Below, piece after piece: positions 9,547 to 18,142 of a DNA stretch of 64,000 nucleotides (position 1 is the stretch's first letter; every line of letters begins with the position of its first letter). The stretch is from Arenimonas sp. (GTDB taxonomy: Bacteria; Pseudomonadota; Alphaproteobacteria; Rhizobiales; Rhizobiaceae): positions 1-64,000 of the forward strand of contig JAIBEK010000062.1 in the NCBI GenBank assembly GCA_019459145.1, given 5' to 3'. The position numbers and the translations under genes are program-made. The notes under the pieces are model-generated. The model was not told the origin of the DNA and did no database searches. It saw only the letters and a list, made by a program, of their open reading frames with translations.

Positions 9547-10299
9547 ATGAGATATTACCTGGGTGGACTTGCCGCCCGCGAGCGCAACGAAGACAGCGAC
9601 CGCCATCTGGCATTCTATCTGACCTTCGTCGCCGGCGCGGTGAATGCCGGAGGCTTCATGGCCGTCCAGCAATACACCTCGCACATGTCCGGCATCGTAT
9701 CGGCCATCGCCGACAACATGGTGCTGGGCAATCGTTTCCTGGTCATCACCGGCCTTGCCTCGCTGGCGTCCTTCATCCTCGGTGCGGCCAGCTCGGCGAT
9801 CCTGATCAACTGGGCGCGCCGCCGCGCGCTCGAATCCGAATATGCCCTGCCGCTTGCAGTCGAGGCACTGCTGCTGCTGATCTTCGGCCTGTCGGGGCTG
9901 TTCCTGATATCGGGCTCTTCCTCCAGCATGTTTCTGACCATCAGTCTCTTGTGCTTCATCATGGGGCTGCAGAACGCCATCATCACCAAGCTGTCGGGCG
10001 CCCGTATCCGCACCACCCATGTCACCGGTCTGGTGACCGATGCCGGGATCGAGATCGGCAAGCTTCTCTATCGCAACACCCCGGCGCGGCCGGATCGGGC
10101 GCCCGTCATCGCGGACCGTGGCAAGCTCGCCCTGCTTCTGTCGCTGATCGGCCTATTCTTCTCCGGAGGCATTGCCGGCGCGCTGCTGTTCAGCCGTTTC
10201 GGCCTTCCGGTCGCAGCCCTTTTCGCCCTGCCGCTTGGCCTCTTCGCATCCTTCCCGCTCGTCGCCGACATCAAGCGCCACCGCGCCCGGAACGGCTAA
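9547..10299 (+). CDS. YoaK/DUF1275-family integral membrane protein
   Basis: A 250-residue protein with about six hydrophobic segments. It shows the DUF1275 hallmarks: an early FVAGAVNAGGFMAVQQYTSHMSG motif and, after the central helices, LCFIMGLQNAIITKLSGA followed by TTHVTGLVTDAG. By family this is an inner-membrane protein of unknown function (YoaK-like). The ATG at 9547 is preceded by GGGAAAGAG. It has no operon partner; the upstream gap holds the antiporter remnant and the next gene lies 280 bases downstream. Confidence 0.9.
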   Translation: MRYYLGGLAARERNEDSDRHLAFYLTFVAGAVNAGGFMAVQQYTSHMSGIVSAIADNMVLGNRFLVITGLASLASFILGAASSAILINWARRRALESEYALPLAVEALLLLIFGLSGLFLISGSSSSMFLTISLLCFIMGLQNAIITKLSGARIRTTHVTGLVTDAGIEIGKLLYRNTPARPDRAPVIADRGKLALLLSLIGLFFSGGIAGALLFSRFGLPVAALFALPLGLFASFPLVADIKRHRARNG

Positions 10300-10403
10300 G
10301 GTGGCGGCCACGGGCCTCGGGAGCATCCAAGCCACTTCGTCCATTGTTCCATGCCGAGGATTCAACTGAAAATGCGCAGTTCGACACAAATCGAAACTAA
10401 AAG

Positions 10404-10432
10404 TTGACATTGGCAGTGCGATCAACTAGTTT
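10404..10432 (+). promoter_or_regulatory. Probable sigma-70-type promoter for the cold-shock gene
   Basis: TTGACA (10404-10409) is followed after 17 bases by TAGTTT (10427-10432). Transcription from here would leave an untranslated leader of about 140 bases, as is usual for cspA-type genes. Confidence 0.5.
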
Positions 10433-10578
10433 GGGGTTGTCGATATTTGCTTGTTTGACTTTTGTTTTCGCGCCCTGACACCGTGCCTCGACGAACTTCC
10501 CTTCAATAAAGATCGAGCTACCCAGCCGCCCGTGCAACTGCACGGCGGGAATTCAATATTGCTACGAAAGGGTTCGTT

Positions 10579-10788
10579 ATGACCACTGGCACAGTTAAAT
10601 GGTTCAATTCCACCAAGGGCTTCGGCTTCATTCAGCCTGACAACGGCGGTCCGGACGTATTCGTCCACATCTCCGCTGTCGAACGGGCCGGCATGCGCGA
10701 AATCGTCGAAGGCCAGAAGATCGGCTACGAGATGGAACGCGACAACAAGTCGGGCAAGATGTCCGCCGGTCAGCTTCAGGCTGCCTGA
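10579..10788 (+). CDS. CspA-family cold-shock protein
   Basis: A 69-residue single cold-shock domain, the full family length. Both RNA-binding motifs are intact: RNP1 as KGFGFIQP and RNP2 as VFVHIS. It opens with the usual [14 protein letters not shown]. It should bind single-stranded RNA and DNA as an RNA chaperone. AAAGGG precedes the ATG. A long leader from a good TTGACA promoter suggests post-transcriptional control. A rho-independent terminator lies about 70 bases after the stop. Rhizobia carry several paralogues, so no specific symbol is given. Confidence 0.96.
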   Translation: MTTGTVKWFNSTKGFGFIQPDNGGPDVFVHISAVERAGMREIVEGQKIGYEMERDNKSGKMSAGQLQAA

Positions 10789-10853
10789 TCGATCTTTGTG
10801 CTCTCGGGTGACCACGGATGTACTGGCACCAAGGAGGGCGCGGGAACAATGAA

Positions 10854-10882
10854 AGGTCAGGCATTTTGCCTGGCTTTTTTTT
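10854..10882 (+). terminator. Rho-independent terminator after the cold-shock gene
   Basis: GTCAGGC-ATTTT-GCCTGGC followed by eight Ts is a textbook terminator. It separates the cold-shock gene from the small-protein gene starting at 10927. Confidence 0.85.
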
Positions 10883-10926
10883 GGCCGAAAACCGGTACCG
10901 CCACCAAACCATCGAGGATCACTGCC

Positions 10927-11148
10927 ATGACAGAGACACAGAGCAAGGCTCGCATTCAAGCCGAAGCCGCCTTCGGCAAGACGCAATCGCAGTTTCTGGC
11001 AAGAAACCGGATCATCTCCGAGAACGACGCCGTCGTTCAGGAGCGCGATGAAAAGACGATGCGCCTGCGCGCCCTGCGGATGGCGAAGGAAGCCGGCGGC
11101 ACGGCAACGCCCGACGGCATGACCGCGGCCTATCCGGCCAAGGACTGA
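10927..11148 (+). CDS. Small conserved-looking hypothetical protein (73 aa)
   Basis: The ORF track starts at 10798, but that start lies before the terminator. The ATG at 10927 has GAGGA nine bases upstream and gives a 73-residue, charged, probably helical protein (MTETQSKARIQAEAAFGKTQ) with no hydrophobic segment. I do not recognise a named family. Composition and codon use match neighbouring genes and the position after cspA resembles small proteins I recall from Rhizobiaceae. Function unknown. Confidence 0.7.
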   Translation: MTETQSKARIQAEAAFGKTQSQFLARNRIISENDAVVQERDEKTMRLRALRMAKEAGGTATPDGMTAAYPAKD

Positions 11149-11271
11149 CGGCACGAGCGGCAAGCCGCTCCGCCCCGAGAAAAACCGCGCGCGGACAGCA
11201 TATGGTGCCGAAAGGTACGACCGAGCGCGATCGACACAAACCCGAAAACGATCCAATCCGAAAGCGGAACT

Positions 11272-11652
11272 TTGAAGAACACGAGAGACAACGGCCTGTC
11301 CGACCGCCGCAAGGCAACAGCCGACGCGAAGAAAATCCTTCTCGACAATTATCGCAAGGCGAAAGAAGCGGCCGCGCCGCATATCGAGGCCAAGCAGGCG
11401 GAACGCCTGGCGGTGGTAACCGCCCGCGAAGAACGCCGCGCCGAGCGAGAACGCGCCAAGGCTGAGGAACGGGACAGGCAGCTGGCCGCAGCAAAGGCTG
11501 AAGCCGAAGCGGCAGACGCGGCTAGCCGCGCCGAAGCAGAGGCACGCCTGGAAGCGGAGACCTCCCGCATCAGCCGGGTTATCGAGGACGAAGCCGCCCG
11601 CAAGGCCAAGCGCGATCAGCGCTACGCCAACAGAAAAGCGCGCCAAAGCTGA
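11272..11652 (+). CDS. DUF6481-family small charged protein
   Basis: A 126-residue, highly charged, almost entirely alpha-helical protein rich in Ala, Glu, Lys and Arg. It starts at a TTG (MKNTRDNGLSDRRKATADAKK), and the DRR-TA-AKK opening matches what I recall of DUF6481. The middle (REERRAERERAKAEERDRQL) should form a long helix or coiled coil. There is no membrane segment. Function is unknown. It lies downstream of the cold-shock gene and is followed by three hairpins in the gap to a convergent gene. Confidence 0.75.
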   Translation: MKNTRDNGLSDRRKATADAKKILLDNYRKAKEAAAPHIEAKQAERLAVVTAREERRAERERAKAEERDRQLAAAKAEAEAADAASRAEAEARLEAETSRISRVIEDEAARKAKRDQRYANRKARQS

Positions 11653-11661
11653 CGCGCCTTC

Positions 11662-11759
11662 GGACCGTGCGGTCCTGAGCGCCTGATGCCTTGCCGGAAA
11701 TGCGGCAAGGCAGGCTGTGTCCCGCCTTGCCGACCCCTCGGTCCTTGATCGGGGTCGGC
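11662..11759. other. Three tandem stem-loops between convergent genes
   Basis: GGACCG-TG-CGGTCC (11662-11675), GCCTTGCCG-GAAATG-CGGCAAGGC (11688-11711) and GCCGACCCC...GGGGTCGGC (11729-11759) lie in a row in the 128 bases between the stops of two convergent genes. None has a clear U-tract. They may act as a bidirectional transcription barrier or as 3' end protection. Confidence 0.4.
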
Positions 11760-11780
11760 ACGCTTGAAACGCTCCAAGCG

Positions 11781-12089
11781 CTACTTGGCCATCGCCTTCA
11801 TCACCGCACCGACGAGACCGGTCAGCACGGCACCGCCGGCCGCACCACCGATAGCATCGCCCAACAGTCCGCCGAGCATGCCGCCAGCGGCACCGCCGGC
11901 GGCCGCATCCGTTCCGGTCGCACCACCCAGCAGGCTGCCGAGCAAGGTGCCGCCCGCAACGCCGCCGAGCGCCCCGCTGATGATCTTCGGCAACTGGCTC
12001 ATCGCCGCCTGCTTGAGGGCCGCGCCAACGGCCTGACCGCCAATGATCCCCGTGATGATTTGGATGATGATGGGCAGAATCGCGTCCAT
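11781..12089 (-). CDS. Small glycine-zipper membrane protein (102 aa)
   Basis: The ATG at 12089 (MDAILPIIIQIITG) has AGGGGG upstream and gives 102 residues; the track start at 12275 adds an implausible Arg-rich stretch. The N-terminal 20 residues are a hydrophobic segment. The rest is rich in Gly and Ala with repeated GxxxG patterns (GALGGVAGGTLLGSLLGG, AAGGMLGGLLGDAIGGAAGG), as in glycine-zipper membrane-inserting proteins. It is likely an inner-membrane or envelope protein of unknown role. Low complexity makes finer family assignment unsafe. It is convergent with the DUF6481 gene. Confidence 0.7.
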   Translation of the reverse strand: MDAILPIIIQIITGIIGGQAVGAALKQAAMSQLPKIISGALGGVAGGTLLGSLLGGATGTDAAAGGAAGGMLGGLLGDAIGGAAGGAVLTGLVGAVMKAMAK

Positions 12090-12513
12090 GTCGAAATCCC
12101 CCTGAAAGCCGAGGACGTCATGTCTTCGGATGTTCCATACAGTCACAGATCGCGCGAAAGACAAGCCTGTTGTTCGTGCTCGCCGCCTGCCGATTTCTTG
12201 CCGGCGCGACGAACACGACGGTTCCAATTCGCCCCGATCTCTGTCACAAGCCGCGAGGGACGCGGCTGCTGTCATCTATAGGACAGGGCCGGGCGGGCTG
12301 ATTGACGTCTCACCCGCTGCCACGAAACAACGCGGCCGTTCCTCTTTCATCGCAGCGGGATGGCACGAGCACCGGCGGGGCCGACGGGATTGGCGTCCCC
12401 AGCCCTGAACTCCGGTTGAGGGTTGCCATCATCCTGCAGTCCTGATCGACACGGATGGCGGCGGCCGCGATGATGCGTTAAACGATGCCGAACCCGCAGA
12501 GCCGGAATCCGAC
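12090..12513. other. Intergenic region without a visible gene
   Basis: These 424 bases separate two divergent small-protein genes. ORFs listed here are short, Arg/Ser-rich and lack ribosome sites. Apart from the GGGGG ribosome site of the leftward gene I see no convincing promoter, repeat or RNA gene. Confidence 0.5.
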
Positions 12514-12900
12514 ATGCCGAGCAAGCAGAAGCGTACGCGCCTGGAGAAACTTCAAAACTCGTGGACCAAGGCGACGGTCGAGGAACGCTACCAGTTTCTC
12601 GCCTGGCTGCGGCAGGACAGCGCCTTGGGCAAGTCACCGGATCTTTCCAACGTCGTGACCCCGATCGCCAGCGGACGCTATCTGCTGCCCTCGGCCGTCA
12701 CCCGCATCCGTGTCCTCATGGCTGAGCGTGGCCTCACCGCCGGCGATGTCATGGCGGAAATCGGCTTCGCGCCGGACGATCCGTCGCTCGCCCGCGCCCT
12801 CGACGAGAATGCGAGCCTGCGGCTCTCGGTCGTCGCCGCCCTGCAGATCTGGCTAACCGCCAATTCCTCCCCCGCCAATTCCTCGCCCGCCACGTCCTGA
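12514..12900 (+). CDS. Hypothetical protein (128 aa) with a C-terminal NSSPANSSPATS tail
   Basis: A 128-residue soluble protein starting MPSKQKRTRLEKLQNSW. The segment VTRIRVLMAERGLTAGDVMAEIGFAPDDPSLARAL could fold as a helix-turn-helix-like bundle, but I do not recognise a named domain. The tail holds a short repeat (NSSPANSSPATS), also visible in the DNA as a repeated AATTCCTC-CCCGCCA unit. No strong ribosome site is seen before the ATG. The next gene, a siderophore receptor, begins 150 bases on and has its own iron box, so they are probably not co-transcribed. Confidence 0.65.
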   Translation: MPSKQKRTRLEKLQNSWTKATVEERYQFLAWLRQDSALGKSPDLSNVVTPIASGRYLLPSAVTRIRVLMAERGLTAGDVMAEIGFAPDDPSLARALDENASLRLSVVAALQIWLTANSSPANSSPATS

Positions 12901-12996
12901 CAGGCCCTATCTCGGCACCGGGCTTTGGCCGGCCGGACCAGGGCCGGGGGTTTTCCACACCGCAATATTCCATACCAAATGACTCATGTTCATACT

Positions 12997-13011
12997 TGAC
13001 TCATTCGCTCA
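12997..13011. promoter_or_regulatory. Candidate iron-responsive (IRO/RirA) box before the siderophore receptor
   Basis: TGACTCATTCGCTCA fits TGA-N9-TCA, the iron-responsive operator motif described for RirA in rhizobia. It lies 44 bases before the receptor's likely ATG at 13055, a sensible repressor position. Confidence 0.5.
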
Positions 13012-13054
13012 TATTTGTGAGTGCAGAATGGGATTATCATTCGGGGACATCATC

Positions 13055-15148
13055 ATGCGGGTCAGATCAACCCTTCGCTACAAGCTCATCTTCCTCACCG
13101 GCGCCGCCTTGGCCCTTCAGCCATCTCTGCTCTTAGCGCAGAACACCGGCGAGACCGTGCTCGACAGCATTGAGGTCGAAGCCGAAAGCGACGACATCCT
13201 GGTTCAGGACGGCTATGTGGCCAAGGCCGACCGGATCGGCACGAAGGTCGACACGCCGCTCGTCAAGATCCCGCAGGCCGTCTCGGTCGTCACGCAGGAT
13301 CAGATCGAGGATCAGAAGCCAAGAACACTCAACGAGGCGCTGGCCTACACTGCCGGGGCAAACCCGAACACCTTCGGCTATGACAGCCGTTATGACGCCT
13401 TCTACCTGCGCGGCTTCCCGGCCTATTACAGCGGCATGTTCCGCGACGGGCTGCGCCAGTTCAACGGCCCTTCGGCCTGGCTCCGCTCGGAACCCTACGG
13501 TCTCGAGGGCGTGACCGTCCTGAAGGGCCCGGCCTCCTCGCTCTATGGCGTGAGCGGCCCCGGCGGCATCGTCAACATGGTGACCAAGCGCCCGACCGAC
13601 GAACCCTTCCGCGAAGTCGAGGTGACGATCGGCCAGGACAATCGCTACCAGACCGGTATCGATCTCTCCGGGCCGGCGGGCGACGATGATGCCATGCTCT
13701 ATCGCTTCACCGCCATGGGCCGCAAAAGCGACACCCATCTTGAAGGTTACCTCGACGACAAGCTCTATCTCGCCCCGGCCTTCACCTGGAAGCCGGACGA
13801 GGACACTCGCCTGACCATTCTCGGCGAATACTCGACCGCGCTGACCGGCGGCACGGCCTTCTTCTACCAGCCGGTCTATGGCGAACTGACCCACACCTAT
13901 GGCGGCGACCCGGACTGGAACGAGTTCCGCCAGAAACAGGGTCGCATCGGCTATGAGTTCGAGCACCGACTCAACGAGACGGTAACCCTGCGCCAGAACC
14001 TGCGCTACAGCGCGGTCGACGCCGAGCTTGAATACAGTGGCCTCTACGGCGCTGTCCCGACCCGCTACTGGGGCTATTACGAAGAGAAGATGAAGAACTT
14101 CGCCGTCGACAACATGGCGCAGTTCGAGTTCGACACCGGCACGGTCAGCCACACCGCCGTCGTCGGTATCGACTACAACTGGTCGGATTACGAGGCCTAC
14201 AGCGCCGTGTCCTATACCACGCTCGCCGATCTGAATGCTGCGCCGACACCCTTTGCCGGCCAGCAGGAAAGCAACATGTTCGGCATCTACCTGCACGACC
14301 AGGTGGAATGGGAAGACGTCACCTTGTTTGGCAGTGCCCGCTATGACTGGACGAAGACCGATGCGGTCGACGCCTCTTACACGAAAACGGAGCAGGAGGA
14401 CGAAGGCTTCTCGGGCCGCATCGGCCTTTCCTACCGCACCGAAATGGGGCTGATCCCCTATGCCAGCTACTCCACGTCCTTCTCGCCCAATGTCGGTTTC
14501 GTCTATGACGATCCCAGCCTTCCCGACAATCGCGTGGCCGATCCGACCATCGGCAAGCAGAAGGAAATCGGCGTCAAGTACGAGATCCCCGGTGCGAACG
14601 CCGTGCTGAGCGCCGCCCTGTTCGACATCGACCAGGAAGACGGCGTCGTCTTCGACACATCGAGCGGCATCAACAAGCAGGTGCAACGCGACCTTAATTC
14701 GCGCGGCATCGAACTGGAAGCCAATGCGTCCTTCGACAACGGTTTCAGCCTGATCGCCGCCTATACCTACCAGCGGATGCAGATCGAAAAGGGCGCCGTC
14801 GGCACGGAGGGTAACGAGCTGTCCGCGACGCCGAACCATGTCGCGTCCCTCTGGGGCCATTACCTCTTCGAGGGCGGCGCTCTCCAGGGTCTCGGCCTCG
14901 GCGCGGGCATACGCTATATCGGCGAGAGCTATGGCGACGACGCCAACAGCTTAGAGAACGAAAGCCGCGTGCTCGTGGATGCCGCCCTGTCCTACGACTT
15001 CGGCTATCGCAATCCGGACCTGAAGGGCCTGCAATTGCAGGTCAACGCCAAGAACCTGTTCGACACCGAGAAGGCGATTTGCTCGGCCGGCTCCTGCTAT
15101 TGGGATGAAGGCCGCACCGTCTACGGCAGCCTGCGCTACCGCTTCTGA
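13055..15148 (+). CDS. TonB-dependent siderophore receptor (FhuA/FoxA-like)
   Basis: The ATG at 13055 (MRVRSTLRYKLIFL) has CGGGGA seven bases upstream and is followed by a signal peptide ending near LLLAQN; ATGs at 12986 and 13028 would place extra residues ahead of it. A TonB-box-like ETVLDSIEVEA follows. The plug domain carries DTPLVKIPQAVSVVTQDQI, YLRGFPAYYSGMFRDGL and GPASSLYGVSGPGGIVNMVTKRP. The remaining 500 residues form the 22-strand barrel, ending YGSLRYRF with a terminal aromatic. The protein is 697 residues from this start. It should import a ferric hydroxamate-type siderophore, though the ligand cannot be read from sequence. Its stop overlaps the MFS gene downstream, and an iron box lies upstream. 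Confidence 0.93.
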   Translation: MRVRSTLRYKLIFLTGAALALQPSLLLAQNTGETVLDSIEVEAESDDILVQDGYVAKADRIGTKVDTPLVKIPQAVSVVTQDQIEDQKPRTLNEALAYTAGANPNTFGYDSRYDAFYLRGFPAYYSGMFRDGLRQFNGPSAWLRSEPYGLEGVTVLKGPASSLYGVSGPGGIVNMVTKRPTDEPFREVEVTIGQDNRYQTGIDLSGPAGDDDAMLYRFTAMGRKSDTHLEGYLDDKLYLAPAFTWKPDEDTRLTILGEYSTALTGGTAFFYQPVYGELTHTYGGDPDWNEFRQKQGRIGYEFEHRLNETVTLRQNLRYSAVDAELEYSGLYGAVPTRYWGYYEEKMKNFAVDNMAQFEFDTGTVSHTAVVGIDYNWSDYEAYSAVSYTTLADLNAAPTPFAGQQESNMFGIYLHDQVEWEDVTLFGSARYDWTKTDAVDASYTKTEQEDEGFSGRIGLSYRTEMGLIPYASYSTSFSPNVGFVYDDPSLPDNRVADPTIGKQKEIGVKYEIPGANAVLSAALFDIDQEDGVVFDTSSGINKQVQRDLNSRGIELEANASFDNGFSLIAAYTYQRMQIEKGAVGTEGNELSATPNHVASLWGHYLFEGGALQGLGLGAGIRYIGESYGDDANSLENESRVLVDAALSYDFGYRNPDLKGLQLQVNAKNLFDTEKAICSAGSCYWDEGRTVYGSLRYRF

Positions 15149-16350
15149 TGCGCACCGCGCACCAGCCATCGACGCCGATCCTCCTTGCGGGGATCGGCAG
15201 TCTTTATGTGGCCCAGAGCGTCATCGGCGGGCTCACCTGGACCGGGCTACCGGCGATCATGCGCGATGCCGGCGTGCCGCTCGATCGCATAGGCCTCGTC
15301 TCTTTGATCGCCTTGCCTTGGGTCCTCAAGTTCCTCTGGGCCCCCGCTGTCGAGCGTTTTCGCCTGCCGCCGGTTGGCAAGAACCGGTCGGGCGTGATCG
15401 TGCTTGCCGGCGGGCTGGTCTGCATCCTCGGTCTCATCGCTGTCGGCTTCCTCGATCCATCCGCCCCCTTGCCGATATTCGTCGGGTTGGCCCTGGTGGC
15501 CCTTGCGGCATCGACGGTTGACATCGCATGCGACGGCTTCGCCGTGCAGAGCCTCGCCGAAAATCACTATGGTTGGGGAAACGCCGCACAGGTCGGCGGC
15601 GCCTATCTCGGCTCCGCCATGGGTGGCGGCCTGTTTCTTTACCTGGCCGGCAGTTCAGGCTGGCAGGCAGCGAGCTTTGCCATGGCCGGCCTTCTCTGCC
15701 TGCTCGGCCTGCCCTTCCTGCTTGGCATTGCACATCGTCTGCCGGAAGAGACGCGCCCCCACATCCCCTCGCTCGCCGCCGCCCTGAAGCGGCCTCACCT
15801 GCGCCGCGGTCTCCTCGTGGCGGCGGTGTATGTTTTCGCGCAGAAGATGGCCCTCGGCATGATCGGCCCCTTCCTTGTGGATGCCGGTCTGGATCTGTCG
15901 ACGATCGGCCTCGTCAACGGAATCGGCAGCCTGTTCGTCGGCTTCGGCCTGGCGCTTGTCGGCGGCCTGTTCGTGCGCATCTGGGGCATTCGCGCCGTCT
16001 TGTTGCTGGCACTCGCGCTTCAGTCGGTCTGCCTCATATGTTTTTCAGCGGCAGCGACGATGGGCCCGTTTCCGGCACCCCTTCTGATGATCCTTGCGAT
16101 CGGCAGTTCTTCAGCCGTTCTGGCCCTCGGCTTCGTAGCGCTCTATGCACAGTTCATGCGCTGGTCCGATCCGCGCCAGGCCGGGGTCGATTTCACCCTG
16201 TTCCAGTGCATGGACGCATTCGTCAGCATGGCCGGCGGCGTGGTCGCGGGGCAGGTGGCGCATCTCCTCGGCTATGGCGTTTTCTTTGCCTGCGCCGCGG
16301 CTCTGGCGATCCTGGCCATGCCGCTGATGGCCGTGATCGCGGATCGCTGA
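15148..16350 (+). CDS. RhtX/FptX-like MFS siderophore transporter
   Basis: A 400-residue protein with about 12 hydrophobic helices and the MFS pseudo-twofold layout. The opening LYVAQSVIGGLTWTGLPAIMRDAG and the segment SLIALPWVLKFLWAPAVERF resemble the RhtX/FptX family, single-subunit inner-membrane importers of rhizobactin and pyochelin. Its ATG overlaps the receptor stop (TGATG), so the two are translationally coupled and iron-regulated together. The receptor would carry the siderophore over the outer membrane and this protein over the inner membrane with no ABC transporter. An AmpG-like MFS permease is the main alternative by sequence, but the context argues for siderophore uptake. Confidence 0.82.
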   Translation: MRTAHQPSTPILLAGIGSLYVAQSVIGGLTWTGLPAIMRDAGVPLDRIGLVSLIALPWVLKFLWAPAVERFRLPPVGKNRSGVIVLAGGLVCILGLIAVGFLDPSAPLPIFVGLALVALAASTVDIACDGFAVQSLAENHYGWGNAAQVGGAYLGSAMGGGLFLYLAGSSGWQAASFAMAGLLCLLGLPFLLGIAHRLPEETRPHIPSLAAALKRPHLRRGLLVAAVYVFAQKMALGMIGPFLVDAGLDLSTIGLVNGIGSLFVGFGLALVGGLFVRIWGIRAVLLLALALQSVCLICFSAAATMGPFPAPLLMILAIGSSSAVLALGFVALYAQFMRWSDPRQAGVDFTLFQCMDAFVSMAGGVVAGQVAHLLGYGVFFACAAALAILAMPLMAVIADR

Positions 16351-16366
16351 TCGCCGATCAATGACC

Positions 16367-16399
16367 AGGGGCCGCGGCGATCATTGCCGCCGTGGCCCT
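16367..16399. terminator. Imperfect hairpin between convergent MFS and DUF5368 genes
   Basis: AGGGGCCGCGGC and GCCGCCGTGGCCCT form an imperfect GC-rich stem around GATCATT in the gap between two convergent stops. There is no U-tract, so terminator function is only likely from position. Confidence 0.35.
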
Positions 16400-16472
16400 C
16401 AAACCCTGTTCACTGGGCGGATCTGCCCGCCTACTCTTGCACCTGTCGGCGACCGAGGGGCGCGCCTGCTCT

Positions 16473-16826
16473 TCAGCGTCTGGCAGGCGGCCGCAAGAGT
16501 GATTGCGCGGTATAGACGAGGATGGCGATGCCGACCGCCCCCATTGCCGCGACGCCGAACAGCACGATGACGTCGACCGGACCGCCGATGTCGCGCAGCC
16601 CCGACCGGGTGATCGTCTGGACAAAGACGACAGCCGCCACCGCACCGATCGGCATTGATAGCTGCGCCCACAGGAACTTCTTCCACGACACCTGCCGGTC
16701 GCGGATCAGCACATAGAGATAGGCCAGCGTGACAAGCGCAGCGACGGCCACCATCACCCAGAATAGGGTGCGGCCAAAAATCTCCTCGAACACCGCGATC
16801 AACGTCCCGAAAGTCAAATCCTTCAT
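16473..16826 (-). CDS. DUF5368-family membrane protein
   Basis: The ATG at 16826 (MKDLTFGTLIAVFEEIFG) gives 117 residues; the track start at 17015 lies inside the neighbouring gene. There are three hydrophobic segments (about 20-40, 55-70 and 85-110). The opening motif and length match what I recall of DUF5368, a small membrane protein of unknown function. The ATG lies 12 bases after the stop of the sulfide:quinone oxidoreductase-like gene, so the two form an operon and may work together at the membrane, for example in anchoring or electron transfer. That role is inference. Confidence 0.75.
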   Translation of the reverse strand: MKDLTFGTLIAVFEEIFGRTLFWVMVAVAALVTLAYLYVLIRDRQVSWKKFLWAQLSMPIGAVAAVVFVQTITRSGLRDIGGPVDVIVLFGVAAMGAVGIAILVYTAQSLLRPPARR

Positions 16827-16837
16827 GGCATCCTCCT

Positions 16838-18142
16838 TCAGGCGCGGCCGCGCAGCATGGCATTGTAGGTCGGTTTCAGGGCGATCTCCTTCATCAGCCA
16901 GGAAATCCACAATTCCTCGAGCGGCGCGATGATGCCGGGGAAGGACGGGGTCAGATTGTTGTTGTAGTCGAACTCGACCAGCATTGCCTTGCCGACGCGG
17001 GTAATCAGCGGGCACGACGTGTAGCCGTCATAGCGCGCCGTGCTTTCCTTGCCCTCGATCTGGGCCGCCAATTGCTCGACGGCAACCGGCACCTGCCACT
17101 TGACGCTGGCGGCCGTCTTGCCCTTCGGCACGCCGGCGATGTCGCCGACGGCAAAGACGTCCGGATAGCGCACATGGCGCAGCGTGTGTTTGTCCACCTC
17201 GACCCAGCCCTGATCGACCCAGATGCCTTCCTTCCACGGCAGCGGGCTGTTCATCACCACTTCGGGCGCGCGCATCGGCGGGATCACATTGGTGAAATCA
17301 TAGCCGATCTCCTTGTCGCCCTCCGGCGTCTTGAAGGTGGCGATCTTGCGGCCCGGATCGATCTTGGTCATGACGTGGTCGTAGACCGGATCGATGCCGC
17401 GCTCCTCGAAAAGCATGCGCACCTTCTCGCTGACGATCGGCACGGAGAAGAAGGTCTTGTTCTGCGCCGCATAGATCATCTTCGACTTGCTGCGCGTGCC
17501 CTTCTGAACCGCATAGTCGTCGGTCAGGAAGGCGTACTTCAACGGCGCACCAGCGCACTTCATCTCGGTTGCCGGACGGGAAAACAGTGCCACCCCGCCC
17601 TTGTCGGTAAAGCGGCTCATTTCCTCCCAGGTCTTGGCCGCATAGTCGGGGCCGGCATAGACCGAGCCGATACCGTCCTTGCCGATCAGGTCAAGCGACA
17701 TACCCTCGATCGCGCCATAGTCGAGGCGAAGCCCAGTGGCGACGAACAGGAAATCATAGGCCACGGCCTTGCCGCTTTCGGTCACGACCTGCTTGCCCTC
17801 CGGATCGATCTCGGCGGCAGCCTCCTCGATCCATTCGATATCGCGCGGCAGCCACTCGCCGGTGGTCGAGACCGAATAGTTAGCCGACTTCAGACCTGCC
17901 GCGATCAGCGTGAAGCCTGGCTGGTAGAAATGCTGCTTGCGGCCGTCGATGATGATAATCTTGGCACCGTCGAAGCGTTGCGTCAGCCGATTGGCCAGCG
18001 CCGTCCCGGCCGCACCCGCCCCTAGGATCACGATCCGCGCCGACGTCTTGGTCCGGGCGGCCGAGGCGCTGGAAAGAGGGGCGGCGGCGAGCGTCGCCCC
18101 GGTGGCCGCGAGGCCGAGGAATTGTCTGCGATTGGCCTTCAA
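16838..18142 (-). CDS. Sulfide:quinone oxidoreductase-like flavoprotein with Tat leader
   Basis: A 434-residue FAD-dependent pyridine-nucleotide-disulfide-type oxidoreductase. It opens with a twin-arginine leader (MKANRRQFLGLAATGATLAA), then the FAD fold VILGAGAAGTALANRL. Cys196 (TEMKCAGAP) and Cys377 (GYTSCPL) are the two cysteines expected at the sulfide-oxidising site of Sqr enzymes. The FAD-closing motif is VFAVGDIAGVPKGK. It would oxidise sulfide or persulfide at the membrane and pass electrons to quinone. The Tat leader is unusual for Sqr, though related flavocytochrome c sulfide dehydrogenases carry one. It heads an operon with the DUF5368 gene. A perfect FNR box lies about 190 bases upstream. 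Confidence 0.8.
   Translation of the reverse strand: MKANRRQFLGLAATGATLAAAPLSSASAARTKTSARIVILGAGAAGTALANRLTQRFDGAKIIIIDGRKQHFYQPGFTLIAAGLKSANYSVSTTGEWLPRDIEWIEEAAAEIDPEGKQVVTESGKAVAYDFLFVATGLRLDYGAIEGMSLDLIGKDGIGSVYAGPDYAAKTWEEMSRFTDKGGVALFSRPATEMKCAGAPLKYAFLTDDYAVQKGTRSKSKMIYAAQNKTFFSVPIVSEKVRMLFEERGIDPVYDHVMTKIDPGRKIATFKTPEGDKEIGYDFTNVIPPMRAPEVVMNSPLPWKEGIWVDQGWVEVDKHTLRHVRYPDVFAVGDIAGVPKGKTAASVKWQVPVAVEQLAAQIEGKESTARYDGYTSCPLITRVGKAMLVEFDYNNNLTPSFPGIIAPLEELWISWLMKEIALKPTYNAMLRGRA

Noticed and set aside
10426-11646. 406-aa ORF on the - strand across cspA and the small-protein genes
   Set aside because: It crosses a clear promoter, a terminator and the cold-shock gene; Cys/Arg-rich composition without domain.
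13133-14860. 575-aa ORF on the - strand opposite the siderophore receptor
   Set aside because: Antisense shadow of the receptor barrel, with no start signal.
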